Origin: 2-01-FULL-41-14 sp046317875
GTDB taxonomy: Bacteria; Pseudomonadota; Alphaproteobacteria; UBA7879; UBA5542
Assembly: GCA_046317875.1 (NCBI GenBank)
Contig: JBKCVN010000023.1
Span: 91,870 to 155,869, forward strand
Length of the DNA: 64,000 nt
Reading direction: 5' to 3'
The notes beneath the pieces were generated by a model that was given only the letters and a program-made list of their open reading frames with translations, did not search any database and was not told the origin of the DNA. Within the stretch, counting starts at the first letter, position 1. Each line of letters opens with the position of its first letter. The position numbers and the translations under genes were made by a program. Positions 36,730 through 45,698 of this stretch are shown in pieces.

Positions 36730-38535
36730 TTAAGTAGATTTTTTGATCCCAGCGTAAATCTCTACTGGGTTATCTATGTTGCCACTTCGACGTTCAATAG
36801 GAGATGCCACGTCTAAATAGAATATCCCATATTTCGTATGATAGCGCACACCCCCCCCCACACCCCACAGCATTTTAGTTCTAAAGTCTGGGAATTGACG
36901 ATCATATGTGGTCCCCCAATCCATAAAGGAAAGAATCGAGAAATCCTCGTTAAGATCATAATAAAGTTCACCCCCAAATGTAGCAAAAGAACGCCCGCCC
37001 ACAGGTACTTTTCCAGAAAGGGGCCCCGCCATTTGAAAGGCGTATCCCCGAATAGGTTCATGTGTTCCCCCACCGCCATAAAACTTTTTATCTTTGGGTA
37101 TAACATTTTTTCCAGCTCCGGGTGCAAACCCAATATCTGCCCATCCTCGCATATATAGACTATGGTTGTTCAGTAAGGGCACAAAAAATTCGGGTTTAAT
37201 TTTCAAGTGCGCAAAGGCAGAGAATTTTTCAAACAAAAAGGCATAAGGAATAAAATCAAACTTGAAACGTCCACCCTTTTTAGGACGCATCACGTTATCA
37301 GTGTAATCCCAAATAAACCCCACAGGCAGGCTAAGTAACCGATGATGATCAAATGGCTCATTTCCTGTTTTCAAACTGTATACTTCTGCTTCAGCGCCCC
37401 CATATACATGCCAGTGTTCATCGATCGGGTAATCTGCCTTTACTTTCAAAGCCCCGCCCCGCTTATCATAGGGTTTTAAGTCTTCTTTAACACCACTAAG
37501 GGTGGTATTTAAATTAAGGTTTAAAAGACCTGCATCTGGGGTCGTAAGATTCAAAGAAAGATGTTGTCTGTGTTTTCCCGCGCGTACTGTGGATTTTAAA
37601 ATATGTTTTGTTCCATTCAAATTACGTTTCTCCCATGAACCTCCCAACTCTAGCCCCAATCCGGAAACATAGTCTTTTTCAGGAGAAATTTTATTTTTTC
37701 CAGCAGCTTCTAATTTTAGGTATATGTTCATAAACCCATTTTCATCAATACGATCATCATGGGTTATTTTAACTTCATTAAAAAGTCGGGTATTATTTAA
37801 GCTTTGAATGGTATCTAATACTTTTTGTTCACTATAAACTTCACCTTTTTTCCAGCGCATGTGAGACTTAATGAATTCTCCCGTAACCTCGCCGTTTTCT
37901 TCTAAAATAGTGTTTCCAAATCGTGTCAATGGCCCAGGGCTTACCAATAAAGCCACCTGCATTTTTTTAGTCGATCGATCAATAACAATCCGATCTTCTT
38001 TTAGCTTTGCAAAAGGATACCCGTGTTTTTGCAGGTAATTAATTGTGTTAACCACAGCTTTTTGTACACTTGTTTTCAAGGCGGGCTCTTCTAGAGAAAT
38101 TCCCACTTTTTTTATGTCCTCTCCCAAAACATCTATTAGATTGTTGTTAGGGGGATCAGACTTAAGCTTAAATGCTCCAATCTTATATTGGGTATTTAAT
38201 TGAATTTTTATATAGACCCGCACCGGATTGGTTCGCACATCCACAAAATAATCAAAATCCGCATCATAATATCCAAAAGAAGCAACTACTTTTTGAATGT
38301 TCACCAAATCTTGTTCCGCACGTTTCCGGAGTATAGAGACAGACTCTGGGGGCTGATTAGATTTTGTCATTAAGATGGAATTTTGAAAAACAGCCTCGCG
38401 GATATCGGCATGATCCAATCCAAAAATAACTGTTTTATAGGGAACATTTGAATATGGGGTATAGGGGTCTTTTGCCCATACAATTTTTAGCGAAAGACTT
38501 GTTAATAAGATTATCTTTAAAAACCGTTTAATCAC
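36730..38535 (-). CDS. tamA: TamA-like Omp85 outer-membrane assembly protein
   Basis: A 601-residue Omp85-family protein. A signal peptide (MIKRFLKIILLTSLSLKIVWA) is followed by POTRA-like repeats (~25-280, with repeated GYY/Y-D-A-D and KGEVYSEQKVLDTIQSL motifs) and a C-terminal 16-strand surface-antigen barrel. The barrel motif PKKGGRFKFDFIPY, the lid-loop-like GGGGTHEPIRGYAF (R-G-Y/F) and a terminal strand ending YAGIKKST are visible. TamA works with the inner-membrane TamB in outer-membrane protein insertion or lipid transport. No tamB lies next to it. The length is right for TamA and too short for BamA. Confidence 0.86.
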   Translation of the reverse strand: MIKRFLKIILLTSLSLKIVWAKDPYTPYSNVPYKTVIFGLDHADIREAVFQNSILMTKSNQPPESVSILRKRAEQDLVNIQKVVASFGYYDADFDYFVDVRTNPVRVYIKIQLNTQYKIGAFKLKSDPPNNNLIDVLGEDIKKVGISLEEPALKTSVQKAVVNTINYLQKHGYPFAKLKEDRIVIDRSTKKMQVALLVSPGPLTRFGNTILEENGEVTGEFIKSHMRWKKGEVYSEQKVLDTIQSLNNTRLFNEVKITHDDRIDENGFMNIYLKLEAAGKNKISPEKDYVSGLGLELGGSWEKRNLNGTKHILKSTVRAGKHRQHLSLNLTTPDAGLLNLNLNTTLSGVKEDLKPYDKRGGALKVKADYPIDEHWHVYGGAEAEVYSLKTGNEPFDHHRLLSLPVGFIWDYTDNVMRPKKGGRFKFDFIPYAFLFEKFSAFAHLKIKPEFFVPLLNNHSLYMRGWADIGFAPGAGKNVIPKDKKFYGGGGTHEPIRGYAFQMAGPLSGKVPVGGRSFATFGGELYYDLNEDFSILSFMDWGTTYDRQFPDFRTKMLWGVGGGVRYHTKYGIFYLDVASPIERRSGNIDNPVEIYAGIKKST

Positions 38536-38912
38536 CCCTGTACACTTTGAAATATTTTAATTTCTATCTATAAAACTATCATATTTTTTTGGGGCCACAA
38601 AGAAAAACATACCAATCATTGTTGGGGTTAAATTCAAGATAAAATCATTTTTAGATCAAAGCCTCTATTTTTTCTTAATTATTGAAATAATCATCAGAAA
38701 TATTAGAGATTTAATTTATTGACATTTTATATCAAAATGACATACATAGAAAGATCACCTTTAATAGTAAGCTGTCACTAAAGGAGGAATAAATGTTTTT
38801 CGTAATGCCATAACCATGCTGTAAGGGGGAATGGGAGAAGAAATGAATATATTTGTTCTATTCTCTCATTTCCTCTCACACTGTATAAAAAACCAACACC
38901 ATCTATATAAAA
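38536..38912. other. 377-bp AT-rich gap with promoter-like box, tiny ORF and hairpin
   Basis: No ordinary gene. On the plus strand a TTGACA (38719-38724) is followed by a poor -10 region. The strongest Shine-Dalgarno sequence in the window, AAGGAGGA (38782-38789 area), then precedes a six-codon ORF at 38793-38813 (MFFVMP, TAA). Immediately downstream is a 12-bp imperfect stem (38835-38846 with 38866-38877, one A-C mismatch, 19-base loop). The hairpin also lies 35 bp past the stop of the minus-strand gene at 38913 and may stabilise its 3' end. It could be a small RNA or leader-peptide unit, or the remnant of a lost gene. Confidence 0.4.
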
Positions 38913-39260
38913 TTACTTTGATTCTGTAAGCTCAAAGCTAACTTCCAAATTTTTATTGGATTTTTTATTTATCTGTATTTTTAAAATCTGTTTATCTCGT
39001 ATGTACTCTTTCCCTGAAATTTTTATGGCCCATCCTAAATTTTGCAATGTCTGATCATAAAAATTTTCTATGATTTCCCTGGGTTCAGACACAAATGTCT
39101 TAGCACTAACAATTCTCCCCTGCACGGAGTCAAAAGCAGTGGGACTATCAGTTGATGGTTGCATCCCGTTCATCAAGGGCACATCTTCTGTCCCTGGAAC
39201 ATAAGAGGCGGTAAAAGACTTTGATATGAAAAATAAAAATACGAAATAAAAAAAGATCAT
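38913..39260 (-). CDS. Exported hypothetical protein, 115 aa
   Basis: A small protein with an N-terminal hydrophobic signal (MIFFYFVFLFFISKSFTA) and a ~95-residue mature part. The segment SEPREIIENFYDQTLQNLGW resembles a motif I associate with small alphaproteobacterial proteins that read roughly V-x-x-F-Y-x-x-T-L-P-x-L-G-W. That recognition is from memory and untested. Its ATG overlaps the TGA of the upstream 352-residue exported protein (ATGA), so the two are translated together and probably act together. Function unknown. Confidence 0.7.
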   Translation of the reverse strand: MIFFYFVFLFFISKSFTASYVPGTEDVPLMNGMQPSTDSPTAFDSVQGRIVSAKTFVSEPREIIENFYDQTLQNLGWAIKISGKEYIRDKQILKIQINKKSNKNLEVSFELTESK

Positions 39261-40315
39261 TCAGTCATCCAACCATTTTGGTACGTCCATAAAAACCCTG
39301 TAACGTAGAAAGCATCTCCTGACAACACTCTTTTAAATATCTTTTTTTGCATGTCTTCTGGCATATTAAGAAAAACATTTATTTTTTTCTTAATTTCCTG
39401 AAACTTATCTACATTCATCTCGATATATTTTCCCATGTATTCAGCCGGGGCTGGTATTTCTTCACCCAAACGAGACCACTTAGCGCCCCCTGAAACTGAG
39501 CGATTGACCCGTTGATTTTTAATACCCGACCACATGGTATGATTACATCCTAATTGATTCTGGGTGCCTGGGGCACACCCTTCAATCCCAATTAAAACAA
39601 CCGTTTTGTTTTGTTCCGGAAATTCATGAACATAAACGTGCAAATGTCCTAACTGTCTTTTTTTTCTAATTCTAGTATCTCGAATTTCATATCCTCTGGG
39701 ACCTATCCTGGATCCGTCAGGCAATAAATTTCCAACCCCCCCAAAAGGAAAGTCCATCCCCAACAGTTTTTCTGTTGATTTAACCCTTCTAAAAGGGCTT
39801 TTTATTTTAACTTCTCTAACTTCTTCTGTGCTTTCTTCAAATGTAACGCCATGAGAAGAATATTTGCGCTTATAAAACAATTTTAAATTATTGTCCGCCA
39901 CAAACTCTAAAAATTCTCTGGCTGGGACCCCATTTAAAGTGATGGCCACACGCTGCCCTTGCGTTAAGCAAGTAGCCAAGGGGAAGGGCCAGGGACTCGT
40001 TTCCCCCGTTTCAGATCTATACTCTAGTTCTCCAAGACCCAAAAAAAGATACAAACGACGCAAGAACAAAGACTGTTGAAAAACCTCCTGTTTAAATTTT
40101 TCTAATCTGACTTGGTCCAAGAATGTTAAGTTTTGAAATAGGGTACCATACATCAAATCTATGCTATTTTTTAATTGAACATGGTGTGGGCTGTCAGGCG
40201 TATTCCAGCTGTGACGAGAGGGCACAGAAGGGGCAGCATCAAACGCCCCATTACTTTGAGATTCTGTACACAAATGAAACAGTCCCAAAAATGTTAGAAA
40301 GAGTCTTAATCGCAT
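39257..40315 (-). CDS. Exported hypothetical protein, 352 aa
   Basis: I start at ATG 40315, with AGGGA upstream and a signal peptide MRLRLFLTFLGLFHLCTES; an ATG at 40345 would add ten polar residues in front. The mature protein is mixed alpha/beta with many basic residues and a central charged region (VREVKIKSPFRRVKSTEKLL). A pair of cysteines in IEGCAPGTQNQLGCNH could form a disulphide. The C-terminal part is helical (VDKFQEIKKKINVFLNM, then MQKKIFKRVL). No family is recognised. It is divergent from ubiE by 58 bp and coupled to the 115-residue exported protein downstream. Its position and secretion signal make an envelope or host-interaction role plausible, but this is inference only. Confidence 0.68.
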   Translation of the reverse strand: MRLRLFLTFLGLFHLCTESQSNGAFDAAPSVPSRHSWNTPDSPHHVQLKNSIDLMYGTLFQNLTFLDQVRLEKFKQEVFQQSLFLRRLYLFLGLGELEYRSETGETSPWPFPLATCLTQGQRVAITLNGVPAREFLEFVADNNLKLFYKRKYSSHGVTFEESTEEVREVKIKSPFRRVKSTEKLLGMDFPFGGVGNLLPDGSRIGPRGYEIRDTRIRKKRQLGHLHVYVHEFPEQNKTVVLIGIEGCAPGTQNQLGCNHTMWSGIKNQRVNRSVSGGAKWSRLGEEIPAPAEYMGKYIEMNVDKFQEIKKKINVFLNMPEDMQKKIFKRVLSGDAFYVTGFLWTYQNGWMTE

Positions 40316-40373
40316 TTCATCTTTTCCCTGTTTGTGATAATACATAAATTATCTTCTAAACCCAGAGTAACAA

Positions 40374-41093
40374 ATGGTTCCTCCCTCTGCAAACCACCCC
40401 TCGTTTTCTTCCATCAAAGATTTATTTGATCAAGTGGCGCCTCGATACAATCTTATGAATGATGTGATGAGCATAGGCATCCAGAGATACTGGAAAAGAG
40501 TGTTTGTGAATATGATTCCCCAACTTCCCCAGATATGCGTTTTAGATCTGGCTTGTGGAACAGGAGACATAGGATTTGGTTATTTAAAAAAATCATTTTG
40601 CCTAAACCCATCCATTACCCTTTGTGATGTGAGCCCTGAAATGTTGAAGCTCTCCAAAGAAAAGGCGATTAACCAGAACATAAAAAATTATTTCCTTTGG
40701 AAAGAGAGCCCTGCTGAATCCTTGGATTTTCCAGATGATTGTTTTCACGTGTGTACTGTGGCGTTTGGGCTTCGAAACTTTGTAAATCGTTCTAGGGCTT
40801 TAGCTGAAATCTATCGTATCCTTAAACCCGGAGGCACATTTCTATGTCTGGAATTCAGCCAGCCTGAACACTCCATTTCTTCCTTATATAATTTGTATTT
40901 ATCAACCATCATTCCTAAAGCGGGGAAATTAGTAGGCAACAACGAAGAGGCCTATACCTATTTGGTAAAAAGTATTCAACAATTTCCTGGTGTCGAACCA
41001 CTAAAAAATATGATAGAAAAGGAAGGCTTTAAGTCTGTCACTTATAAAACGCTCAGCAAAGGAATTGTGGCGATACACCGAGGTTGGAAATGA
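40374..41093 (+). CDS. ubiE: Ubiquinone/menaquinone C-methyltransferase UbiE
   Basis: A 239-residue SAM-dependent methyltransferase of quinone biosynthesis. The UbiE signatures are present: YNLMNDVMSIGIQRYWKR, the SAM motif VLDLACGTGDIGF, TVAFGLRNFVNR and LKPGGTFLCLEFSQP. It methylates the demethylated quinone ring in the cytosol or at the membrane. In many Alphaproteobacteria mutM, ubiB and coaBC accompany ubiE and dut; here only dut is adjacent, overlapping by 4 bp. The ribosome site before the ATG is weak. Confidence 0.96.
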   Translation: MVPPSANHPSFSSIKDLFDQVAPRYNLMNDVMSIGIQRYWKRVFVNMIPQLPQICVLDLACGTGDIGFGYLKKSFCLNPSITLCDVSPEMLKLSKEKAINQNIKNYFLWKESPAESLDFPDDCFHVCTVAFGLRNFVNRSRALAEIYRILKPGGTFLCLEFSQPEHSISSLYNLYLSTIIPKAGKLVGNNEEAYTYLVKSIQQFPGVEPLKNMIEKEGFKSVTYKTLSKGIVAIHRGWK

Positions 41094-41548
41094 AAAATAA
41101 TCTAAATGTACCAATTTGTATTTTACCCCATGGGGAAAATCTTCCTCTCCCTAAATATGAAACATTGCACAGTGCGGGTATGGATCTAGCGGCTGCTGTT
41201 TCTGAGCCTATCGTTCTAGAGGCTGGAGCACGCATTGTTATACCTACAGGAATTAGTTGCGCCTTGAGTGTGGGATATGAAGCCCAAATTAGGTCGCGCT
41301 CAGGGCTGTCTGCCAAACATGGTGTGGTGGTTTTGAATGCTCCTGGAACTATCGATGCAGACTATCGGGGGGAAATTAAAGTTATTCTTATTAACTTGGG
41401 ACAAAGTTCTTTTACGATTGAACCTGGGATGCGTATTGCCCAATTAGTGATTGCAGAATATGTACAAATCTCCTGGAACAAAGTTCCCGATTTAGAAGAA
41501 CACATCAGCGAACGAGGCACAGCTGGCTTTGGCTCTACGGGACTTTAA
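41090..41548 (+). CDS. dut: Deoxyuridine triphosphatase (dUTPase)
   Basis: A 152-residue trimeric dUTPase that converts dUTP to dUMP and keeps uracil out of DNA. Motifs: HSAGMDLAA (I), RSRSGLSAKHG (II), GTIDADYRGEI (III), GMRIAQLVI (IV) and the glycine-rich RGTAGFGSTG (V). I start at ATG 41090, which overlaps the ubiE TGA (ATGA) and has GAGG six bases upstream; an alternative TTG at 41084 adds two residues. Confidence 0.97.
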   Translation: MKNNLNVPICILPHGENLPLPKYETLHSAGMDLAAAVSEPIVLEAGARIVIPTGISCALSVGYEAQIRSRSGLSAKHGVVVLNAPGTIDADYRGEIKVILINLGQSSFTIEPGMRIAQLVIAEYVQISWNKVPDLEEHISERGTAGFGSTGL

Positions 41549-41551
41549 TCC

Positions 41552-44149
41552 ATGATCGAAGACTCTTCCCTTACCCCTATGGTTAGACAATACCTAAGCC
41601 TAAAGGAACAACATCAAGACTGCTTGTTATTTTTCAGGTTGGGGGATTTTTACGAGCTTTTTTATGAAGATGCTCAAAAGGCATCGGCTGCCCTAGATAT
41701 TGTTTTGACAAAACGGGGCAAAGACAAAGACGCGATTCCCATGTGTGGCATTCCCTTCCACAGCGCAGAGGCCTATATTGGACGATTGATACGACAAGGC
41801 TTTAAGGTCGCTATTTGTGAACAATTAGAAACACCAGAAGACGCCAAGAAACGAGGTTATAAAGGCATCGTAAAACGTGATGTGGTGCGCATCATTACCC
41901 CTGGGACTTTGGTGGAAGAAAATTTATTAAGTTCGGATCAAAATAATTTTCTTCTCTCTGTACACCATCATAAAAACACGATTGGCTTATCTGCCATTGA
42001 TATTTCAACGGGGGAATTTTGGGTCCAAGAAATTCCCATCTCCCAGCTTGAGTCTGCGTTGTCCCGTTTTACCCCTACAGAAATTCTTGTATCCGAGTCC
42101 ACATTACGTGTTAAAGATCTCTATGACTGCTTTCAGCTTTATAAAAATAAAATAACCCGACAACCCGATACTCGATTCGATTTCGAAAACGGCGAAAGAC
42201 GGCTTTGCAGTTTTCTGAATACAGAAACACTGTCTTCTTTTGGGGATTTTTCCATCACAGAAACAGCCTCGGCCGGGGGAGCCCTAGAGTACATTTATCT
42301 GACCCAAAAGGAGTGCTTGCCTCGATTAACCCCCCCTAAAAAAGTATATGCCCATCATTTTTTGCAAATTGATGCAACAACCCGTCGAAGTTTAGAACTT
42401 GAGGCCACTAACACTGGGGAACGAAAGAGAAGTTTCTTTTCAGTGATTGATCATACCGCGACCTCTATGGGACGGCGCCATTTGTTCCACTGCCTTTCTT
42501 TTCCCTTGGTTTCAGTAGATGCCATCAATAAAAGGCTGGACCACACATCCTGGTTTTTGAAAGAGGACTCACACCATCAAAGCATCAGAAAACTATTGAA
42601 AGAGATACCCGATGGAGAGCGCTTACTAGCCCGCCTCTCTTCAAATCGGGGAGGGCCGCGTGACTTATTAGGTATTCAGCTTTTATTAAATGCGGTGCAA
42701 AGGTTGGATGAGGTAATGAAAAATACTGCATGCCCGTTTTCCTTACCCTCCTCTGCTGTGTTATCGGTTTTGCCATTGAGGAATAAATTGGAACGAGCCC
42801 TTAACGAGTCAGCCCCCTTTTTGGCACGGGAAGGTGGTTTTATTCGTGCTGGATATTTACCTGAACTAGACGAAATAAAAAGGTTTTCCGAAGAAAGCCA
42901 AAAGACGATGGCGGCTTTACAAGCCAAATATGCCACGGATACGAATATTTCTTCTTTAAAAATCAAATACAATAATATTTTGGGATATTATATTGAGGTC
43001 ACAAGTCTTCATAAGGATAAAATTCCATCAACCTTTATTCATAGACAAACCTTGGCCAACAATATGAGATTTTCCACCCCCGAGCTTATGGAAATCCAAG
43101 AAAAGGTGATGGGTGCTGCAGAAAAAGCTCTTAACTTTGAACAGGCTCTTTTTAATGAGCTTGTTCAAGATGTTTTAGATCAAGATGGTGCCATTAGCCA
43201 AATAATAAGCAGCATTTCATATATGGATCTCATTTCTTCTTTTGCAACACTTGCCTCGGTCGAGGGGTATTGTCGACCTACGCTGACAGAAGACAGAGTA
43301 TTCAAAATAAAAAGAGGTCGTCACCCCACCGTGGAATCTATGCTTAAAGGCAGAAACTCACCCTTTATTTCCAACGACTGTCAGATGGATTCATCCCAGA
43401 ATCTATTACTGTTGACGGGACCAAATATGGCAGGGAAAAGTACTTATTTGCGGCAAAATGCCCTTATTATTATTTTAGCCCAAATGGGAAGTTATGTCCC
43501 AGCGGAAGAAGCCCATATCGGAATCGTAGATCGATTGTTTAGTCGCGTAGGTGCAGGAGATGATCTAACCAAGGGACGATCCACTTTTATGATGGAGATG
43601 ATCGAGACTGCCTCGATCGTCAATCAAGCCACATCCAGGTCATTTGTGATTCTGGATGAAATCGGTCGGGGGACTTCCACCTATGATGGGCTGTCCATCG
43701 CACAGGCGACAGCCGAGTATTTACATAATATCAACCAGTGTCGCACTCTGTTTGCCACCCACTATCATGAAATGACCGTTTTAGAAGAAAAACTGGAACA
43801 TTTAAAATGTTATACTGTGTCAGTGAAAGAATGGGAAGGTCGGGTGGTTTTTATGCATACTATTTTGCCCGGTAAAGCGAATCAATCTTACGGTATTCAT
43901 GTGGCAGCCTTAGCTGGAATGCCTCAAGATATCGTGAAGAGAGCAGATGCTATTTTAAAAGGTTTAGAATCTAAAAAATTGTGCCAGGGAGAGTTGCCCC
44001 TAACCGTCAGAACCCCCCTATCGACGATTTCTCCCACTATCATCTCTGCTTTGGAATCTATTGATCCCAACACCCTCTCGCCCCGTGAAGCCCTAGAAAA
44101 GCTCTACCAACTAAAGGAACAGCTTAATGCACCTGTCATCATGGCTTAG
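41552..44149 (+). CDS. mutS: DNA mismatch repair protein MutS
   Basis: An 865-residue MutS that recognises mismatches and small loops. The N-terminal mismatch-binding domain has the conserved FRLGDFYELFYEDA (F-x-E-like Phe/Glu pair). The ATPase domain carries Walker A GPNMAGKSTYLRQ, then GRSTFMMEM, VILDEIGRGTSTYDG and the ATHYHEMT motif. The full length is present. It starts 3 bp after dut and its last 23 bp overlap the EamA transporter gene. No mutL is in the window. Confidence 0.98.
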   Translation: MIEDSSLTPMVRQYLSLKEQHQDCLLFFRLGDFYELFYEDAQKASAALDIVLTKRGKDKDAIPMCGIPFHSAEAYIGRLIRQGFKVAICEQLETPEDAKKRGYKGIVKRDVVRIITPGTLVEENLLSSDQNNFLLSVHHHKNTIGLSAIDISTGEFWVQEIPISQLESALSRFTPTEILVSESTLRVKDLYDCFQLYKNKITRQPDTRFDFENGERRLCSFLNTETLSSFGDFSITETASAGGALEYIYLTQKECLPRLTPPKKVYAHHFLQIDATTRRSLELEATNTGERKRSFFSVIDHTATSMGRRHLFHCLSFPLVSVDAINKRLDHTSWFLKEDSHHQSIRKLLKEIPDGERLLARLSSNRGGPRDLLGIQLLLNAVQRLDEVMKNTACPFSLPSSAVLSVLPLRNKLERALNESAPFLAREGGFIRAGYLPELDEIKRFSEESQKTMAALQAKYATDTNISSLKIKYNNILGYYIEVTSLHKDKIPSTFIHRQTLANNMRFSTPELMEIQEKVMGAAEKALNFEQALFNELVQDVLDQDGAISQIISSISYMDLISSFATLASVEGYCRPTLTEDRVFKIKRGRHPTVESMLKGRNSPFISNDCQMDSSQNLLLLTGPNMAGKSTYLRQNALIIILAQMGSYVPAEEAHIGIVDRLFSRVGAGDDLTKGRSTFMMEMIETASIVNQATSRSFVILDEIGRGTSTYDGLSIAQATAEYLHNINQCRTLFATHYHEMTVLEEKLEHLKCYTVSVKEWEGRVVFMHTILPGKANQSYGIHVAALAGMPQDIVKRADAILKGLESKKLCQGELPLTVRTPLSTISPTIISALESIDPNTLSPREALEKLYQLKEQLNAPVIMA

Positions 44150-45050
44150 TAATTCTAAAATTCAAAGTATTTTACTGATTACGACTTCTAAGATTTCATT
44201 TGTAGTGGTCATGGCTCTTTCCAAATATTTGCATACTTACTCCCCCTTACAACTTAATTTTATTCGTAGTTTTATTGTGCTCAGTACCGTTACCCCTTAT
44301 ATATGGATCACGCGTGGTAAGGGTGCATTTAAAACAAAACAACCCCTTAATCAATTTATTCGCATGGTTCTTTCTTCCACATCCATGATTTGTTTTTTTT
44401 ATGGGTATCGCTTATTACCCCTGGCCAAAGCCAGTGCAATTAATTTTTCATATGCTTTAATGGTGCCACTTCTTGCAGCCTTTTTCTTAAAGGAAAAAGT
44501 ATCCTTTCAGCGCTGGGCTTTTCTTTTATTGGGATATGTGGGTATTTTTATGATTATTGATCCTGCGTTTGAAAAGTTTGAACAAGGAGAACTATTGGCC
44601 TTAATAGGGGTGTTATTATTAGCCTTTTCTAGTTTATTCGTAAAAAAATTAACCCGCACAGATGAAAGTTTGGTCGTTGTTTTTTATTCCAGCGTGGCCA
44701 CGTCCTTGTTATTGGGGGCTTATTTTTTGTGCATCCATTGTTTTGAATTTAAGGGCCTAGATACTTCATGGGTTCCCATGGCTCAGAATGATTGGTGGAT
44801 ATTTTTGGGAATTGGGGCTTTGTCTTTTATGGGCCAATTCACATATGTGCAAGCCTATGGTAAAAGCCGTCTTAATTTTTTGGCCGGATTTGATTATTTA
44901 AAATTTTTATTTGCCAGTTTATTAGGTTTTTTATTTTTTAAAGAAAGCATAGAGCCAGCCACTTTCTATGGAGCCTGTATCATATTGATTTGCAGTTACG
45001 CCATTGCCCTAGAAGAATTAAAAATTAAAAACACCTATGAGAATTATTAG
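44127..45050 (+). CDS. EamA/DMT-family membrane transporter
   Basis: A 307-residue protein with about ten transmembrane helices in two EamA repeats (~15-145 and ~155-295). It ends with the typical second-repeat pattern (FLAGFDYLKFLFASLLGFLFFKESI). DMT carriers export or import metabolites. In Rickettsia a carrier of this superfamily imports S-adenosylmethionine, but I cannot tell the substrate here. It overlaps the mutS 3' end by 23 bp and the rsmD 5' end by 14 bp, so mutS-eamA-rsmD is one tightly packed unit. Confidence 0.85.
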   Translation: MHLSSWLSNSKIQSILLITTSKISFVVVMALSKYLHTYSPLQLNFIRSFIVLSTVTPYIWITRGKGAFKTKQPLNQFIRMVLSSTSMICFFYGYRLLPLAKASAINFSYALMVPLLAAFFLKEKVSFQRWAFLLLGYVGIFMIIDPAFEKFEQGELLALIGVLLLAFSSLFVKKLTRTDESLVVVFYSSVATSLLLGAYFLCIHCFEFKGLDTSWVPMAQNDWWIFLGIGALSFMGQFTYVQAYGKSRLNFLAGFDYLKFLFASLLGFLFFKESIEPATFYGACIILICSYAIALEELKIKNTYENY

Positions 45051-45603
45051 TGGAAAATTTAGGGGACGACTATTACATGGTCCGCAAGATCTGTTAACGC
45101 GTCCCACGTCTGATCGTGCTCGAGAATCTCTATTTAATGTTTTGGAAAATGGACTCAATATCAAATGGGACGGTTTACAGGTGTTGGATTTGTATGCAGG
45201 AACGGGAGCCTTGGGAATAGAAGCCTTGTCTCGAGGAGCCACCTATTGCTGTTTTATTGATAATCACCCTTTGGCCTTAAAAACGATCAAAAAAAATGTT
45301 CCGGATATTTTTAAATATGACCTTTTGCCATGCGATATTCTTTCTTTGAAAAGAAATTCAGGGCCGCCTTTTGAGGTTGTTTTTTTAGATCCTCCTTATA
45401 AAAAAGGATATATAGAGCCTACCCTAAGCAACCTAATAGCTGGGGATTACCTAAAAGAAAAAACCATTGTAATTATTGAAATTTCCAAAGAAGAGTCTGT
45501 AAAAATAAACTCTGATTTTGCGACCATAAAAGAAAAAATATATGGAAAAACAAAAATAATTTTTACAAGTTATTCGCCTTCTTTTAATCGCGAAAAGCCT
45601 TAG
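45037..45603 (+). CDS. rsmD: 16S rRNA guanine-966 N2-methyltransferase RsmD
   Basis: A 188-residue SAM methyltransferase modifying G966 of 16S rRNA. Family motifs: MRIISGKFRGRLL at the start, RPTSDRARESLFN, the SAM-binding LDLYAGTGALGIEALSRGA and the catalytic VVFLDPPYKKG (DPPY). It follows the EamA gene with a 14-bp overlap. The normal companion coaD is absent. Confidence 0.95.
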   Translation: MRIISGKFRGRLLHGPQDLLTRPTSDRARESLFNVLENGLNIKWDGLQVLDLYAGTGALGIEALSRGATYCCFIDNHPLALKTIKKNVPDIFKYDLLPCDILSLKRNSGPPFEVVFLDPPYKKGYIEPTLSNLIAGDYLKEKTIVIIEISKEESVKINSDFATIKEKIYGKTKIIFTSYSPSFNREKP

Positions 45604-45658
45604 AATCTCTAGCCTTTGTGAAGGTCAAAAAATACTTGTTCTCTTTCTTTTTTCGGCG

Positions 45659-45681
45659 TAGTATTTAAAGAAAAAATACTA
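45659..45681 (+). promoter_or_regulatory. Inverted repeat in the dksA leader
   Basis: Perfect 8-bp inverted repeat TAGTATTT / AAATACTA with a 7-base A-rich spacer, ending 8 bp before the GGAGG of dksA. It may be an operator overlapping the promoter (TATAAC follows at 45680) or a hairpin controlling dksA translation. No protein can be assigned to it. Confidence 0.35.
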
Positions 45682-45698
45682 TAACAGCGGAGGAAAAA

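Noticed and set aside
39280..39420. F-box-like motif in the C-terminus of the 352-residue exported protein
   Set aside because: NMPEDMQKKIFKRVL resembles the F-box start only loosely and no further F-box pattern follows. Not strong enough to propose a host-ubiquitin role.
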